A stretch of 64,000 nt of DNA. Source: Bathynomus jamesi (taxonomy: Eukaryota > Arthropoda > Malacostraca > Isopoda > Cirolanidae). The DNA lies in assembly GCA_023014485.1 (NCBI GenBank), contig JAJOZX010017250.1, positions 1 through 64,000 on the forward strand. The letters are read 5' to 3'. The notes beneath the pieces were generated by a model. The model saw nothing but the letters and a program-made list of their open reading frames with translations. It searched no databases and was not told where the DNA came from. Of this stretch, positions 41,978-53,702 are shown piece after piece (the stretch's first letter is position 1; each line of letters starts with the position of its first letter). Both the position numbers and the translations under genes were made by a program.

Positions 41978-43672
41978 ATGGCTGAGTTTCAAGAATTGCA
42001 AGACCAGATCAGTCAGCTTATGGCTCTCATGACCCAGCAGCAGAAGACCATGGAAGAGTCAAATCAAGCATGGGAACATAAGCTGAAACAACTCAAGGAT
42101 GTAAACACAGAATTAAGGACTAAATATGATCAATTATCAAGGGAAAAAGCTGAATCGGATCTTCAGAATGAATATTGGCAGCAACAGGTGGACCAGCTGA
42201 TGAGGAAGCAGCAGAAGAAGGATAGGCTGAATCTAGAGAGAGATTCTCATGACTCAATGCCCGAGCTTGAGAATCTGGATGATGTAGAGAACGTCTCAAA
42301 CAGGGAAGAAGGTACCAGCAGAGGAACACGAACCTTCAAGAAAGAAAAGACAAAGCTGGCATCTCCTAAACCCATCAAGACACAATACAAGAGATCGACC
42401 AGCTCCAGTTCCAGCTCTAGTTCTAGTTCTTCAGATAAGACCTCCAGTCCTCCAGACGCTGAGAGGAAGGTTAAACGTACTAAGCATTCCTCCACTTTCA
42501 AGAGTAACAACGGTTCAAGGATGACACCAGGAGTTTATCCTACCAGTGCTCCAGATCTTGATGAATTTGATGTGTCAAGTGGAAGATCTTTTCCTGAATA
42601 TCTAGAAGCTTTTGAACGTCATTGCTCAGCCAAGTTTACTTGTGAACGGAGAGACTGGACCGGAACACTTGGAAAACATCTAACAGGAAAATTCAGGGAT
42701 ATGTATAATGCTTATTGGGGTTGCAGTGTGGCATATGATGAGATGAAGGATAGATTGTTGGCGTGCTACAAGAAAATGAAGAAAACCTTCACAACTGGCA
42801 AGGTGTCAGAATTCAAGAACACGACAATGAAGCCTGGAGAGACACCAGATGTATATGCTGCAAGACTCGAGACTCTGGCTCGCCAGGCCTTCCCAAATAA
42901 AGCGATTGTGACAAGCAAGGAGTTGAGGAGGAAGTTCTTGGAGACAGTTCCAGCTGGGCTGTCACAACAACTGACCCAGATCATCAATGAGAACAAGACC
43001 CTGCATAACAAGAAGGTGACTTGGTCCAACATTCAGGATTTTGTGGCCATGCATTCAAGTGATGGACCATCCCTTCAAAGGTAAGAAACCATTGAGGTTC
43101 TCCAGATGCAGATCCCTCCAGCTCCAAAAACTTCCAGAGAGTCATCCAGACATGAGACACCTAACCAGCAATATCGAAACAACCAAGATCGTGGAAAAGG
43201 ACAATGGAATGGAACTCGCGTCTTCAATTCTGGGAGTAAAAATGGAAATCAGAAGTCCCAAGGTCAACGTCAAGGAAGGGATCGTCGACAATCTCAAGAT
43301 TGAAATCAGCAGGGAGGAAAACGTTCTCAGGAGTGTGAAAGAAACTCCAGTCAGTCAAGATCCCAAGAAGATACAGAGGTCAAGATATGTCAGTGGTGTA
43401 CAAGGAAGGGACACATTGAACAGGACTGCAGAAGATGGAATGGGGCGTGTTTTATGTGTGGTAGTCTGGATCATATGGTTCGAAATTGCCCTCGCAATCA
43501 GCAGGAACGACGATCAAGCTCCAGGACATCACCTTCCTACCGCTGTCCTTTGTGTCAAGGACCTCATCCAGGAGTGTTCTGCCTTTCTAGAAGACAAGAT
43601 CAAGAAAATTTATCTCAAGGAAACCAAAATAATGAATCTACCCACAACAATCAACAACAGTCGGGAAACTAA
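41978..43672 (+). pseudogene. gypsy1 Gag
   Basis: A long frame from ATG 41978 has an N-terminal coiled coil (residues 1-80, QQQ and KLKQL heptads), a Ser-run linker, and a retrotransposon capsid region (FPEYLEAFERHCSAKF, LLACYKKMKKTFTTGK). TAA at 43082-43084 and TGA at 43301-43303 break it. The same frame then gives two CCHC knuckles, CQWCTRKGHIEQDC and CFMCGSLDHMVRNC, and a third cysteine pair CPLCQGPHPG, ending at 43672. Confidence 0.85.
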
Positions 43673-43761
43673 TCAGTTCCAATGAGATCAGGGGCTCATT
43701 GGAAGCTGAAGTCCAATTTTCAAGAAATGATCTTCAAGAACCCGACTATCATCATGAGATC

Positions 43762-44643
43762 CAGAGATGGGCAGTATCTTGTATCTTAAGATACAAAAAG
43801 TATCTCAAGATACAAGATACGTATCTGAGATACTTTATTTTTGGAGGATCTTGAGAAGTATCTAAGATACATTTTGTCATGTAGCTTGTATCCCGGGATA
43901 CACTTTCAAAGATACTTTCATAAGATACTTTTTAAATAGAGGCTAATAACTATTCATGAAATATGATCATATCTGACGCACGTTGAAGCAGGCCGGCGAT
44001 TGCTGTTACATGTTTGTACATGAATACTACCATTGCGCTGCGCGCACAGTCTCGGCACAGACGTACTCAGGTTTCATCTTGTATCCCGCGGTTTTAACAT
44101 GTTTTAACATGATTAAAAATCGGGAATTATACATATATTTGCTTATTCCTGCAAATATATTTATTATAAGGAAAATTTTATTTTTTCTTCGTGAGTAGGT
44201 AACTGAGCATACCTGTATTAACAATTTATTTAAAATACATAAATTGAAAAAGTGTGGTTTATTTTATTTTTCTATACCTAAAAATTTTCAGGATTATTTA
44301 TACATATTTACTTTGTGCTTTCCTTTTAGTTATATCACTATATGAATACTGAGATATGGAGTACCATTGATTTGGCATTTATTTATATCCAGAAAATATA
44401 ATAATAAACAATTGAATGAGACAACTCGTGCGCTCATGACTCACCATGTGAAACTAAACTCAAATAATTATTCTTTCAAAAGTATCTTGTATCTTAAAAA
44501 TGTATCTTGTATCTGTAACTTGTATCTGTATCTTGAAGATACAGTTTTTTCGAGTATCTTGTATCTGTATCTCAGATACATTTTTGTTGGGTATCTTGTA
44601 TCTGTATCTCAGATACAATTTCCAAGTATCTTGCCCATCTCTG
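43762..44643. mobile_element. hAT MITE of TATCTT/AAGATA repeats (TSD ATGAGATC)
   Basis: The perfect 8-bp TSD ATGAGATC lies at 43754-43761 and 44644-44651. Ends CAGAGATGGGCAGTATCTTG and the inverse CTTGCCCATCTCTG are present. Both ends are dense in GTATCTTGTATCT and its complement, and the centre is AT-rich without coding sequence. It lies between the gypsy1 gag and protease regions. Confidence 0.95.
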
Positions 44644-44651
44644 ATGAGATC

Positions 44652-45720
44652 CCAGCCAAAGATGACAGAAAACCTCTCCAGATGAATACCAACCAGAATA
44701 TGGATTTAGCGTCTGAGGTGGGTGATGATGCCACCCCTGGACATCCAGAATTACCCAGTTCAGAACAGCAATATCCAAAAACCACCAGAAATGAACTGAA
44801 TCCTCTAGCATCTTCATGGACACCTAAACCAGCACCTCGAACCCAAATACCTAGGTGTGACATTGCAGATGAGACAGTTCATGGTCCAGATATTCCAGGA
44901 GGTCATTTTCGAGGTGTCTGGTTTGCCGAACTTGAACCTGCAGAAGTGTTAACAATTGATGTTACCTTTCAAGACACTAACATTCCAGGGTTAATTGACA
45001 CGGGAGCACAAGTTAGCTTAATTTCCAGTGAACTGGCACAACAACTTGGGATTCCAATAGATACTACAGATATTTCCACAATTCGAGGTGTAGGTCCAGA
45101 TGCTTCGAGGGAAACTATGGGTTCAGTCCTACTCGCAGTTTCTTTGCATGGTATTGTAATGTCCACTTTCAAGTTTCTTATCCTTCCCACTTTGGATTTT
45201 AAATATCCCATTTTTCTAGGTTTAGATTTTCTGCAGGCCAACAAATTACAGATTAGTCTAGCATGTAGACGGGTTTCAGGGAAGAACACTAATGGTTCTA
45301 TGTGGAAAATTTATCTAGGTACGAATGGAGAAGAGTGCAAAAGGATATGTTACAAGGTTAAGTGTTGGGCCGTAGAAGGTGTGCAGGTGAATGATTGTGG
45401 ACCTGTAGAAGTAAAAATTCAGTGGGAACATCAAGGAGTAGATGATGGTGGTACATGTCCATGTTCGAGAAATTCGGGGGAATGGTTCTATGATGGGACA
45501 GTTTCAAGCCTGCATCTTGGAGAGAACGTGGTAGGCGTTCAGGGATTGTAAATCTAGAGTGCCCTTCCATTCTAGTCTACACTACAGGGAAACCTATTGG
45601 TAGAATCAAGACAGGAGACATGATGGGACACATTTACACTCTAGTTGAACTCGATCCTACACCAAATCCAGAAGACACTAATGATACAGTGACACATCAA
45701 GTACATTGTGTAGGTATGGA
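44652..45720 (+). pseudogene. gypsy1 protease and start of pol
   Basis: The frame contains IPGLIDTGAQVSLISSELAQ, the retropepsin active-site motif DTGA, then FKYPIFLGLDFLQANKLQIS, typical of the second half of the protease. It stops at 45549-45551. The neighbouring frame continues to the BEL insertion point at 45720 and resumes at 54254. Confidence 0.85.
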
Positions 45721-45725
45721 ATCAG

Positions 45726-46329
45726 TGTTAGAAAATCTAGAAGAGGAAGAACCATTGTTGTCCCAAGGCGATATGATGACTAAGCTGATTGATGCAGCAT
45801 TGCTTGTATATATTAAGTTAAGGTGTATATATATCCATCTCATAATTGTAAGGTTAGTGAAAAATTCACTTAATTTAGAGCTAGCATTTTTGGGCTCTTG
45901 TGGCATCAGTGTTTGGGACGCTGGTGGCATCATTTTGGGGCGCTGCGCGTCCTTTCTACTCGTTTGTGGGATGTCGTATGTACAGGGTGTGGTCTGATAG
46001 AGAGCTCTCTTGCAATTCCGTTTGGTTGTTTAGATACAAGATTGTTGCATCGTGCAATAGTCCTGGTTGCGTTGTTGTTGCAAGGTTGAGAAAGAAGACC
46101 ATAAATAGTACCCTTTTTGTTTTACATTAAATTCATGTAAATAAGGTCTAAGGTAGGCCCGCATCGAGTCAGCAACCCTGAGGTTACAGTGAGGTAGGAC
46201 CTAATAGGATCTCAAATCCGTAAGTTTTAATTTTAGCTTAACTTGGGCTGTAGGTAGAACTGGCCCTTTAGAATTTGTCCGTTCACGGCTCAGCTGGGAT
46301 TTTGAACCCAACAAATAAATAAAATAACA
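45726..46329 (+). repeat. BEL/Pao 5' LTR
   Basis: Compared line by line with 53645-54248, I found two substitutions (46257 G/A and 46278 T/G) and no indel. Its first 58 bases in the 3' copy also encode the pol C-terminus. Confidence 0.95.
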
Positions 46330-46440
46330 TGGTCCTTCAGAACCGGATTCTAGCCCAAGACTGAGTCAGTGACTATTTTTCGGCAAAGTTCTGATTGTGC
46401 AAATTGTAGCCCAAGTTAGGCCTAGACGGGTTGAGTATTA

Positions 46441-47150
46441 TTGAATTAAGGTCCCGGGGTAAAAAGTTTGGTCGCCCAATTGCGAAACTTGGCCAGTCGT
46501 CTGTCGTTGTTTTGGCCTACATTTTACCGGTTTGGTTAATTTTGGGTTATTATTGAATTAAGGTCCCAGGGTAGAAAGTTTGGTCGCCCAATTGCGAAAC
46601 TTGGCCAGTCGTCTGTCGTTGTTTTGGCCTACATTTTACCGGTTTGGTTAATTTTGGGTTATTATTGAATTAAGGTCCCAGGGTAGAAAGTTTGGTTGCC
46701 CAATTGCGAAACTTGGCCAGTCGTCTGTCGTTGTTTTGGCCTACATTTCACCGGTTTGGTTAATTTGGGTTATTATTGAATTAAGGTCCCAGGGTAGAAA
46801 GTTTGGTCGCCCAATTGCGAAACTTGGCCAGTCGTCTGTCGTCGTTTTTGGCCTACATTTTACCGGTTTGGTTAATTTTGGGTTATTATTGAATTAAGGT
46901 CCCAGGGTAGAAAGTTTGGTCGCCCAATTGCGAAACTTGGCCAGTCGTCTGTCGTTGTTTTGGCCTACATTTTACCGGTTTGGTTAATTTTGGGTTATTA
47001 TTGAATTAAGGTCCCAGGGTAGAAAGTTTGGTTGCCCAATTGCGAAACTTGGCCAGTCGTCTGTCGTTGTTTTTGGCCTACATTTTACCGGTTTGGTTAA
47101 TTTTGGGTTATTATTGAATTAAGGTCCTGGGGTGAAAAATTTGGTATTCC
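46441..47150 (+). repeat. 112-bp tandem repeats in the BEL leader
   Basis: TTGAATTAAGGTCC starts at 46441, 46553, 46665, 46776, 46889, 47001 and 47114, giving six full units of 111-113 bp and a partial one. The unit contains AGTTTGGTCGCCCAATTGCG and TTGGCCAGTCGTCTGTCG. The units are nearly identical, so the array is young. Confidence 0.95.
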
Positions 47151-47286
47151 ATACTGGTGTTTGGTTAGTACCCCACCCAGCAATTCAGTTTATTTGAAAG
47201 TAAAATTTGCGTTTGATCAGTTTGGTTAAGTATTTCTGCCAATTCAGCTTATTCGGCATTGAGCCCAATTGTTGTTTGCATTGAAG

Positions 47287-48016
47287 ATGAGTGCATCTGA
47301 GTTGAACAAATTTATAAAAAGGAGAAGCGCCTACAAAAGTCTAATTACAAAGGTCATTGCCACTATAGATTCTGCAATAGAGCAAGAGGATTTACGCTTA
47401 GTGACTGCGCAGCTTTCCATATTAGAAACTAAAAAGGTTGCTCTAAGTGAGGTAAATGTTAAAATTGAGGCTCTTATAGAAGAGGATGAAATAGAAAATA
47501 ACATAATTTACTTTGAAGAGATTATTGATGATATAATTAACGTAGGCCTCCGAGCAAAAGAGTTTAGCAGCTCAGTACAGTTAGAGACCAGGTCTAATAA
47601 TGAAACACAACACTCAACAAATGATGTTTGTGAAGTTAAGGTTAACAGATCTGTAGTTCAATTACCGAGGCTTGTACTCAAACCATTTTCTGGGAGTATT
47701 CAGGAATGGCAAGGATGGGCAGACAGTTTTCAATCAGCAGTTCATTCTAGTCAAGTGTTAAGTGCCGTGGAGAAGTTTAATTATTTGCAGTCCCTCTTGG
47801 AAGGGGAGGCTGCAAAGACTATAGCAGGATTAGCATTAACAGAGGCTAATTATAATGTGGCTTGGGATATATTAAAGAAACGGTTTGGTAAGCCAGATAT
47901 CTTAATTAAAAGCCACCTCCGTGCACTTTTAGCTATACCTCCTGTTAATAATCCTAATAGTGTCAAGGAGTTACGGCAGTTATATGATGAATTTGAAATT
48001 AGAACTAGGTCCCTGG
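47287..48016 (+). pseudogene. BEL/Pao Gag, N-terminal part
   Basis: From ATG 47287 (MSASELNKFIKRRSAYKSLI; an in-frame ATG 18 bases earlier is possible) the protein is a BEL/Pao gag: N-terminal helices, then LPRLVLKPFSGSIQEWQGWA and FNYLQSLLEGEAAKTIAGLA, hallmarks of the DUF1759 region. It is cut by a 1000-bp insertion at 48017 after RTRSL and resumes at 49022. Confidence 0.9.
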
Positions 48017-49016
48017 TATTGAAAAATTTATTATTTAGCTTGAGAGAGATTATTTTGATTTAGGTGTAGTATTAAGGTTAAGTTTACTTTAAATAGACTC
48101 GGTAATTATAGAAATAATAATGGCCTATTTAGACACTGTCAACATAGCTACAGACTTTTTCACTGTAGGTTGCAGTGGTTTTCAGGTTAAAATTTGGTCA
48201 GCAGCCAGATTACTAACTATGGTGAGGCTAAATTTAAAATTAATTTAGACTTACCAAAAATGAAGTTGCCAGTTGAACGTTACCCTTTCTGTTTCTAACT
48301 AATCCATAAGTTTCATTTGGTTTCCAGGTTTGAATTTTATTTGTTAAGTTTTAGGTTATTGTTTAACACACTGCTAGGTTATTTATTTGTAGGGGCTATT
48401 TCCCAGACCTAGGTTTTGCAAGTTAAGTTAGGCTAGGGCTGGATTGCCCTTAAGTTTTTGGTTTTAAAGGTTTAAGGTTTAAGGTTTTGAAGGTTTTACT
48501 CGTTAAGTTAAGGCTATATTGCCTTTAGGTTTTAATAGGGGCTATAACAGCCATTTAATTATTGAGTTAGGGCAGTTGTAGCCGGTTCGAGTTTCATCTA
48601 GGTACCTAGTTTTTTCTCTTACCTTAGTATTTTCTTTAACTTACTTACACCTAGTTCTGATAGGCCTCTATTTAGTTAAACATGGTTTTTGATTAATTGC
48701 AGTGGTTATTAATTAAGGATAAGGTTTAATTAAAGGTTGTTAGGTTTGAAGGTTGACTCAGTTTCCCGGTTTGGGTAACCACGAGCATTTAAATTTTTTT
48801 TGAGAAAAAAGGGCCCGCTTCATGCGGTCAAAAATTTTCAAGACTGGCCAAAGCTCCATTTGTCTTTGTCCCAGAAACTTTTTTTTTCCTTCTTTTTGTT
48901 AATTAGGGAAACCCAACTTCACTAGTTGGTTAGAAACGAGGGTTTTTATTTTTATTTATTTGGTTTATATTTTATTTGGAAATATATGCGGTTATTTCTA
49001 ACCACTTTTTTCAACA
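48017..49016. mobile_element. 1000-bp insertion in BEL gag (TSD CCTGG)
   Basis: CCTGG repeats flank it at 48012-48016 and 49017-49021. Gag motifs continue across it (RTRSL to LDNFGVGMERYG). In reverse complement it starts TGTTGAAAAAAG and ends TTTTTCAATA, near-inverted ends suggesting a solo LTR or small TIR element. It holds GGTTTTAAGG-type repeats (about 48465-48510) and no coding frame. Confidence 0.65.
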
Positions 49017-49021
49017 CCTGG

Positions 49022-51075
49022 ATAACTTTGGTGTAGGAATGGAAAGGTATGGTATAATGTTGGTTCCTACACTGGAGTCTAAATTGCCTAGCTCAATTTT
49101 GCTTGAATTAAGTAGGGGACACTCTACAGAACATGTGTACATCCCCCTTCAGCAGATGTTAAGTCTTTTAGGCACAGAATTAGCAAGACGAGAGGGAATT
49201 GAGTTTGCACAGTGGGATGGTAAACAAGGGGACAAAGGCAGGCACAGCACCAAAGTTTCCACAAAAAGGAATAACCCAGGTACAGTGTCAGCTCTACATG
49301 CATCCTCTGATAATAAATTAAAGGGAATCAAGGAATGCATATTTTGCGAAGGCAACCACAAGTCATATAAATGTGAGGTGGCTGAGGCATTACCCTTTGA
49401 GGAGAGAAAGGACAGGGTAGCTAAGTCCACAGCATGTTTTAAATGTTTTTTGAAAGGTCACAGAGCAAGGTTTTGTAAGTTTAAAATTTTGTGCAAAAAA
49501 TGTCATGGTAGGCATCAGCCATTATTGTGTGAACACACTCCTAGTAGGCCTACCCCAGAAGTAGAGACATCAGTGGCACATGCCACTGCTATGCAAGGGA
49601 GTAAAAGTACAGGGGGATTATTGCAAACAACTGCAGCCTTATTAATTGGGAATGAGGGAGAAGCTACTGTAAGAGTGTTGTTTGATAGTGGTAGCCAGTG
49701 TAGTTTTATTAAGACCAGAATTTCCAGAAAATTGAAGTTTAAAGAACTTAAGAGGGAAAATTTAAGAATTTCTGGGTTTGGGGGTTCCGTTCAAAACCGA
49801 ACCAAATTTAAGAAGGTAGAAGTTCTGGTTAAAGGGTTGTTACCGCAAAGTCCCACTATCAAGGTCCAAGCTGTAGAGATTGAGGAACTTTGTGCTCCAG
49901 TCATTACTTGTTTAGATATGGCATGTGTCCAAGAATTGCAAGTTAAAGGAATTAATTTGGGCAATAATAAGTTTGAAGGAACAGAAGATATTAGTCTTTT
50001 GATTGGAGCTGACTATTATTGGGAGTTCATCACTGGTAATATTGTCCGCACATCTCGAGGCCCGGTAGCTATTGAAAGTAAGCTAGGCTGGATGCTACAT
50101 GGTAGTTATTGCAATGAAATGGAAGTTAAGGCTTTTTTTGTTAAGATTGAGGAGAACAGCCATGGTCTGGAAAGGCATTTGAAAGCGTTTTGGGAACTTG
50201 AATCTATTGGCATAAAGGACAACCAGGCAAGTACAGTGAACAATGATGTTTTAGAGCAATTTGAAAAAGGGATTGGGTTTAGAGATGGTTGCTATGAAGT
50301 TGGCCTACCATGGAAGGATTCTTGCAAACCCGGTTCAAACCTTCAGCTAGCTAATCGGAGGTTGGAGACTTCATTGTACAGGCTAAGAAAAAATGAGGAG
50401 TTGTTAACTGAATACAATGAGGCCATCCTAAGTTATGTAAGGGAGGGCTATGCTGAAAGGGTGCAAGGTGAGCTGGTGAGCCAGGAGGCACATTATCTGC
50501 CACACCATGCAGTGGTACGGCGAGACAAAACTACCACCAAACTGAGGGTAGTTTTTGATGGCTCAGCCAAGGACAAAGGTGGTGTGTCCTTGAATGACTG
50601 TTTGGATGCTGGGCCAAATTTAAATGCAGATTTATTTTCCTTGTTACTGAGATTCAGGTTTGGTAGAGTAGCATTGACTGCAGATGTGAAGCAAGCCTTT
50701 TTGCGGATAAAGTTAAAACCAGAGGACAGAGATGCAGTAAGGTATCTGTGGGTGGATACGAAAGACTTGTTGGAAAATGAACCTAAGGTTCAAGCATATA
50801 GAATGAAGTCAGTGTTGTTTGGCCTCAGCTCTAGTCCATTTCTGTTGGCAGCTACTATGCAGTACCATTTTAAGAAATATTCTGAAGTCTATCCTAACAC
50901 TATTGAACACATAAGGAAAAATTTTTATGTTGATGATTTGCTGTGTTCCGTGGATAATACAGAAATGGCTAAACAGATATTCATGGAGGCTAGAGCTATA
51001 ATGAGGGAGGCTGGCATGGAGCTTAGAAAATGGCAGACCAATCATTCTCAATTACAAGAGTTTATGAGTCAGTGA
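49022..51075 (+). pseudogene. BEL/Pao Gag end, protease and reverse transcriptase
   Basis: This long frame carries the gag remainder (VPTLESKLPSSILLEL), then knuckles CIFCEGNHKSYKC, CFKCFLKGHRARFC and CKKCHGRHQPLLC. The protease has VLFDSGSQCSFI (DSG active site) and SLLIGADYYWEFI. The Pao-type RT has LRVVFDGSAKDKGGVSLND, ALTADVKQAFLRIKL, VLFGLSSSPFLL and NFYVDDLLCS (YVDD). It stops at TGA 51073-51075, but the same frame then continues into RNase H. Confidence 0.92.
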
Positions 51076-52348
51076 TGTGTAGTACCTGATGCAGCAGAAA
51101 GTATTGAAGAGTCTGGAATTAAGGAGTTGTGGGCAATAGACGCAAAAGTGCTAGGCATTGTCTGGCAGCAAGGAGATGATTTGTTTACCTTCAATGGGAA
51201 ATCTTTAGTAGAGCTGGCTGAGAATGAGACAAGGTGGACAAAACGTACAGCTCTTAGTTTGGCTTCAAAGGTCTTTGATCCTCTTGGATTCCTGGCTCCA
51301 TTTGTGATAAAGTCAAAAATTTGGTTTCAGAGCCTCTGGGAAATTGGACTTGGTTGGGACCAAGAGTCACCTGATCATATGGTGATAAGGTGGAAATATT
51401 GGTTCAAAGAATTGGCACATCTTGGAGACATTGAAATCCCAAGATGGTACTTTGGAGAGTTGAACCAGAGTCCAGACAATTTGGAGCTGCACATCTTTTG
51501 TGATGCAAGTGAGGAAGCCTATGCAACTTGTATTTATATTAGAGGCACATTGCAAGAGGAAGTAAGTTGCAGGTTGGTTGCTGCAAAGAGCAGAGTAGCA
51601 CCTTTGAAAAGGCTTTCTGTTCCAAGGTTGGAATTGATGGGTGCCGTTATTGCTAGTTGGCTTGCAGTTACAGTGCAATAGTCTTTGGCCCTCTATGAAA
51701 TTCCAAGCTATTATTGGACAGACTGACTCCACTATAGTTTGGCACTGGTTAAGAAGTCAGGCAAGGAAATGGAAACCATTTGTTGCCAATAGGGTGGAGG
51801 AAATTCAAGCGCACACAGATCCCAAACAATGGAAGCATTGTCCAGGCACCCAAAACCCCGCTGATTTACCAACACGAGGAATTTCAGTGAAAGATCTTGC
51901 ACAGTCAAGTTTGTGGTGGAATGGGCCAGAGTGGCTAAAACTTGGAAGTGAAAACTGGCCTTCTAATCAGCCTATTGTAGGAGAATGCCAGGCTGAAGAA
52001 GCATGGGTGAGTGAGGTGAGAAAATGCGCTGTGAACAGTTGTCAAGTTATGCAGCAAGACCCCATATTGAGGCTTGAGGACATTAGCAGTCTGAAAAGAT
52101 TGTTAAGAGTGACAGCATGGGTATATAGATTTACCAACAATATTAAGGGAGAAACAAGAAGGGAAGGAATTCTGAATAGTAACGAGATTCAGCAAGCCAG
52201 GAAATACTGGGTGGTATATGTGCAGAAGGAAAAATTTGGTGAAGAGGGAATTGCTCACCAGCCATCCATTACAGGTTCTACCAACACATTCTGCTCTCAA
52301 GGGTTTGGATGTGTTTTTGGATCAGGATTTATTGAGAGTAGGAGGTAG
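51076..52348 (+). pseudogene. BEL/Pao RNase H region
   Basis: It contains TKRTALSLASKVFDPLGFLA (Pao signature), LHIFCDASEEAYATCIYI (RNase H Asp) and SRVAPLKRLSVPRLELMGAV. TAG at 51679-51681 and a frameshift near 51720 break it before TDSTIVWHWLRS, WKHCPGTQNPADLPTRGIS and WWNGPEWL. Another shift occurs near 52240. Confidence 0.9.
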
Positions 52349-53702
52349 ACTACAGTTTTCTGGGCTACCAGAGGAGAAAAGACATCCAATTTTGCTACCT
52401 TCTGGGGGACACTTTGTGGACCTTTTGATCCTGGATACTCATCATAAGCTGTTACATGCTGGAGTTAGAGAAGTGATAATAGAGATCAGACAACAATTTT
52501 GAATTCCCAAAATTAGACAAGTAGTGAAAAAGGTCGTGCATAAATGTGTGGTTTGTAAGCGTTGGAGTGCAAAGCCTTATTATGAAAAGGTGGCTCCACT
52601 TCCAAGAGAACGGTGTGTCTATACTGCCCCATTTGATGTATTGGGAGTAGACTTTGCAGGGCCAGTCTATGTGTATGAGCAAGGGGAGTCTAACAAAGGT
52701 TATATATGTCTTTTCACATGTGCTACCACCAGAGCAATCCATTTGGAGTTGGTAAGCATCTTAAGTAGTGATGTATTTCTTTTGGCCTTTAAAAGGTTTG
52801 TGAACAGAAGGGGTTTCCCAAATAAAATCATATAAGATAATGCAAAAACCTTCAAAAAGGCTGCAAAGGAACTCCAAGAAATTTGGTCCTTGCTAAAAGA
52901 GGAAGGATTCCAATCCTACTTTTCACACCAAGGGGTACAGTGCGAGTTTATTGTTGAGAGAGCACCATGGTGGGGAGGATTTTGGGAAAGGCTAGTGAGA
53001 AGTGTAAAGTGTCCATTAAAGAAACTTTTAGCTAATCCTCATTTGAGCAAAGAAGAATTCTCTACTGTTTTGTGTGAAGTAGAAGCAATGGTGAACAGTA
53101 GGCCTATCACTTTTGTTTACAACAGTATGCAGGATGCAGAGCCATTGACACCAAATCATTTTCTTTGTGGTAAACGATTAACATCAAGCCCCAGTGTGCC
53201 AGAAGACTTGCAGCCTATCCAGAGCACTCAAGGAGAGTTAACCAGACGGTTCAGGTACCTTGAAGAGCTACAAGATCAGTTATGGAAGAGGTGGCAGATG
53301 GAATACTTGCCAGAACTCAATTATTACCCATCAGGCAAGGTAAAGGGCTCCAATGCAAATTGTATCAAGGTGGGAGAAGTGGTAATGATTGGGGATGAAA
53401 GACCAAGGCAATGCTGGAAGCTTGGCATAATTGAAGAGTTGTTTGTTGGCAAAGACAATTTAGTTAGGTCTGCACTGGTAAAGACTTCAGGAGGAAAGTT
53501 AAAGAGACCTATACAAAAACTCTATGCTTTAGAAATCAGCAAAAACACAGATAGTCAAGATGAAACATTTGAGTTACAGCCTCATGGAGAAGGCTTGGCT
53601 AACCTTGCAGAAGGTAACGACAACAATGCCTCTTCGGTGGGGAGTGTTAGAAAATCTAGAAGAGGAAGAACCATTGTTGTCCCAAGGCGATATGATGACT
53701 AA
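52349..53702 (+). pseudogene. BEL/Pao integrase
   Basis: An HHCC zinc domain (THHKLLHAGVREVI...CVVCKRW) with TGA at 52501-52503, then the catalytic core FDVLGVDFAGPVYVYEQG. TAA near 52833 stands where the second-Asp motif begins (DNAKTFKKA), and WWGGFWERLVRSVK follows with the core Glu. The C-terminal part has PLTPNHFLCGKR and ends in RRGRTIVVPRRYDD at TAA 53700-53702, inside the 3' LTR. Confidence 0.9.

Noticed and set aside
45900..46130. Small open frames in the BEL LTR (also at 53817-54049)
   Set aside because: Identical in both LTRs because the LTRs are duplicates; no coding signature, LTR position.
46441..47150. Regular repeats considered as a CRISPR-like array
   Set aside because: Units are contiguous 112-bp tandem repeats without unique spacers, in a eukaryotic retrotransposon leader.
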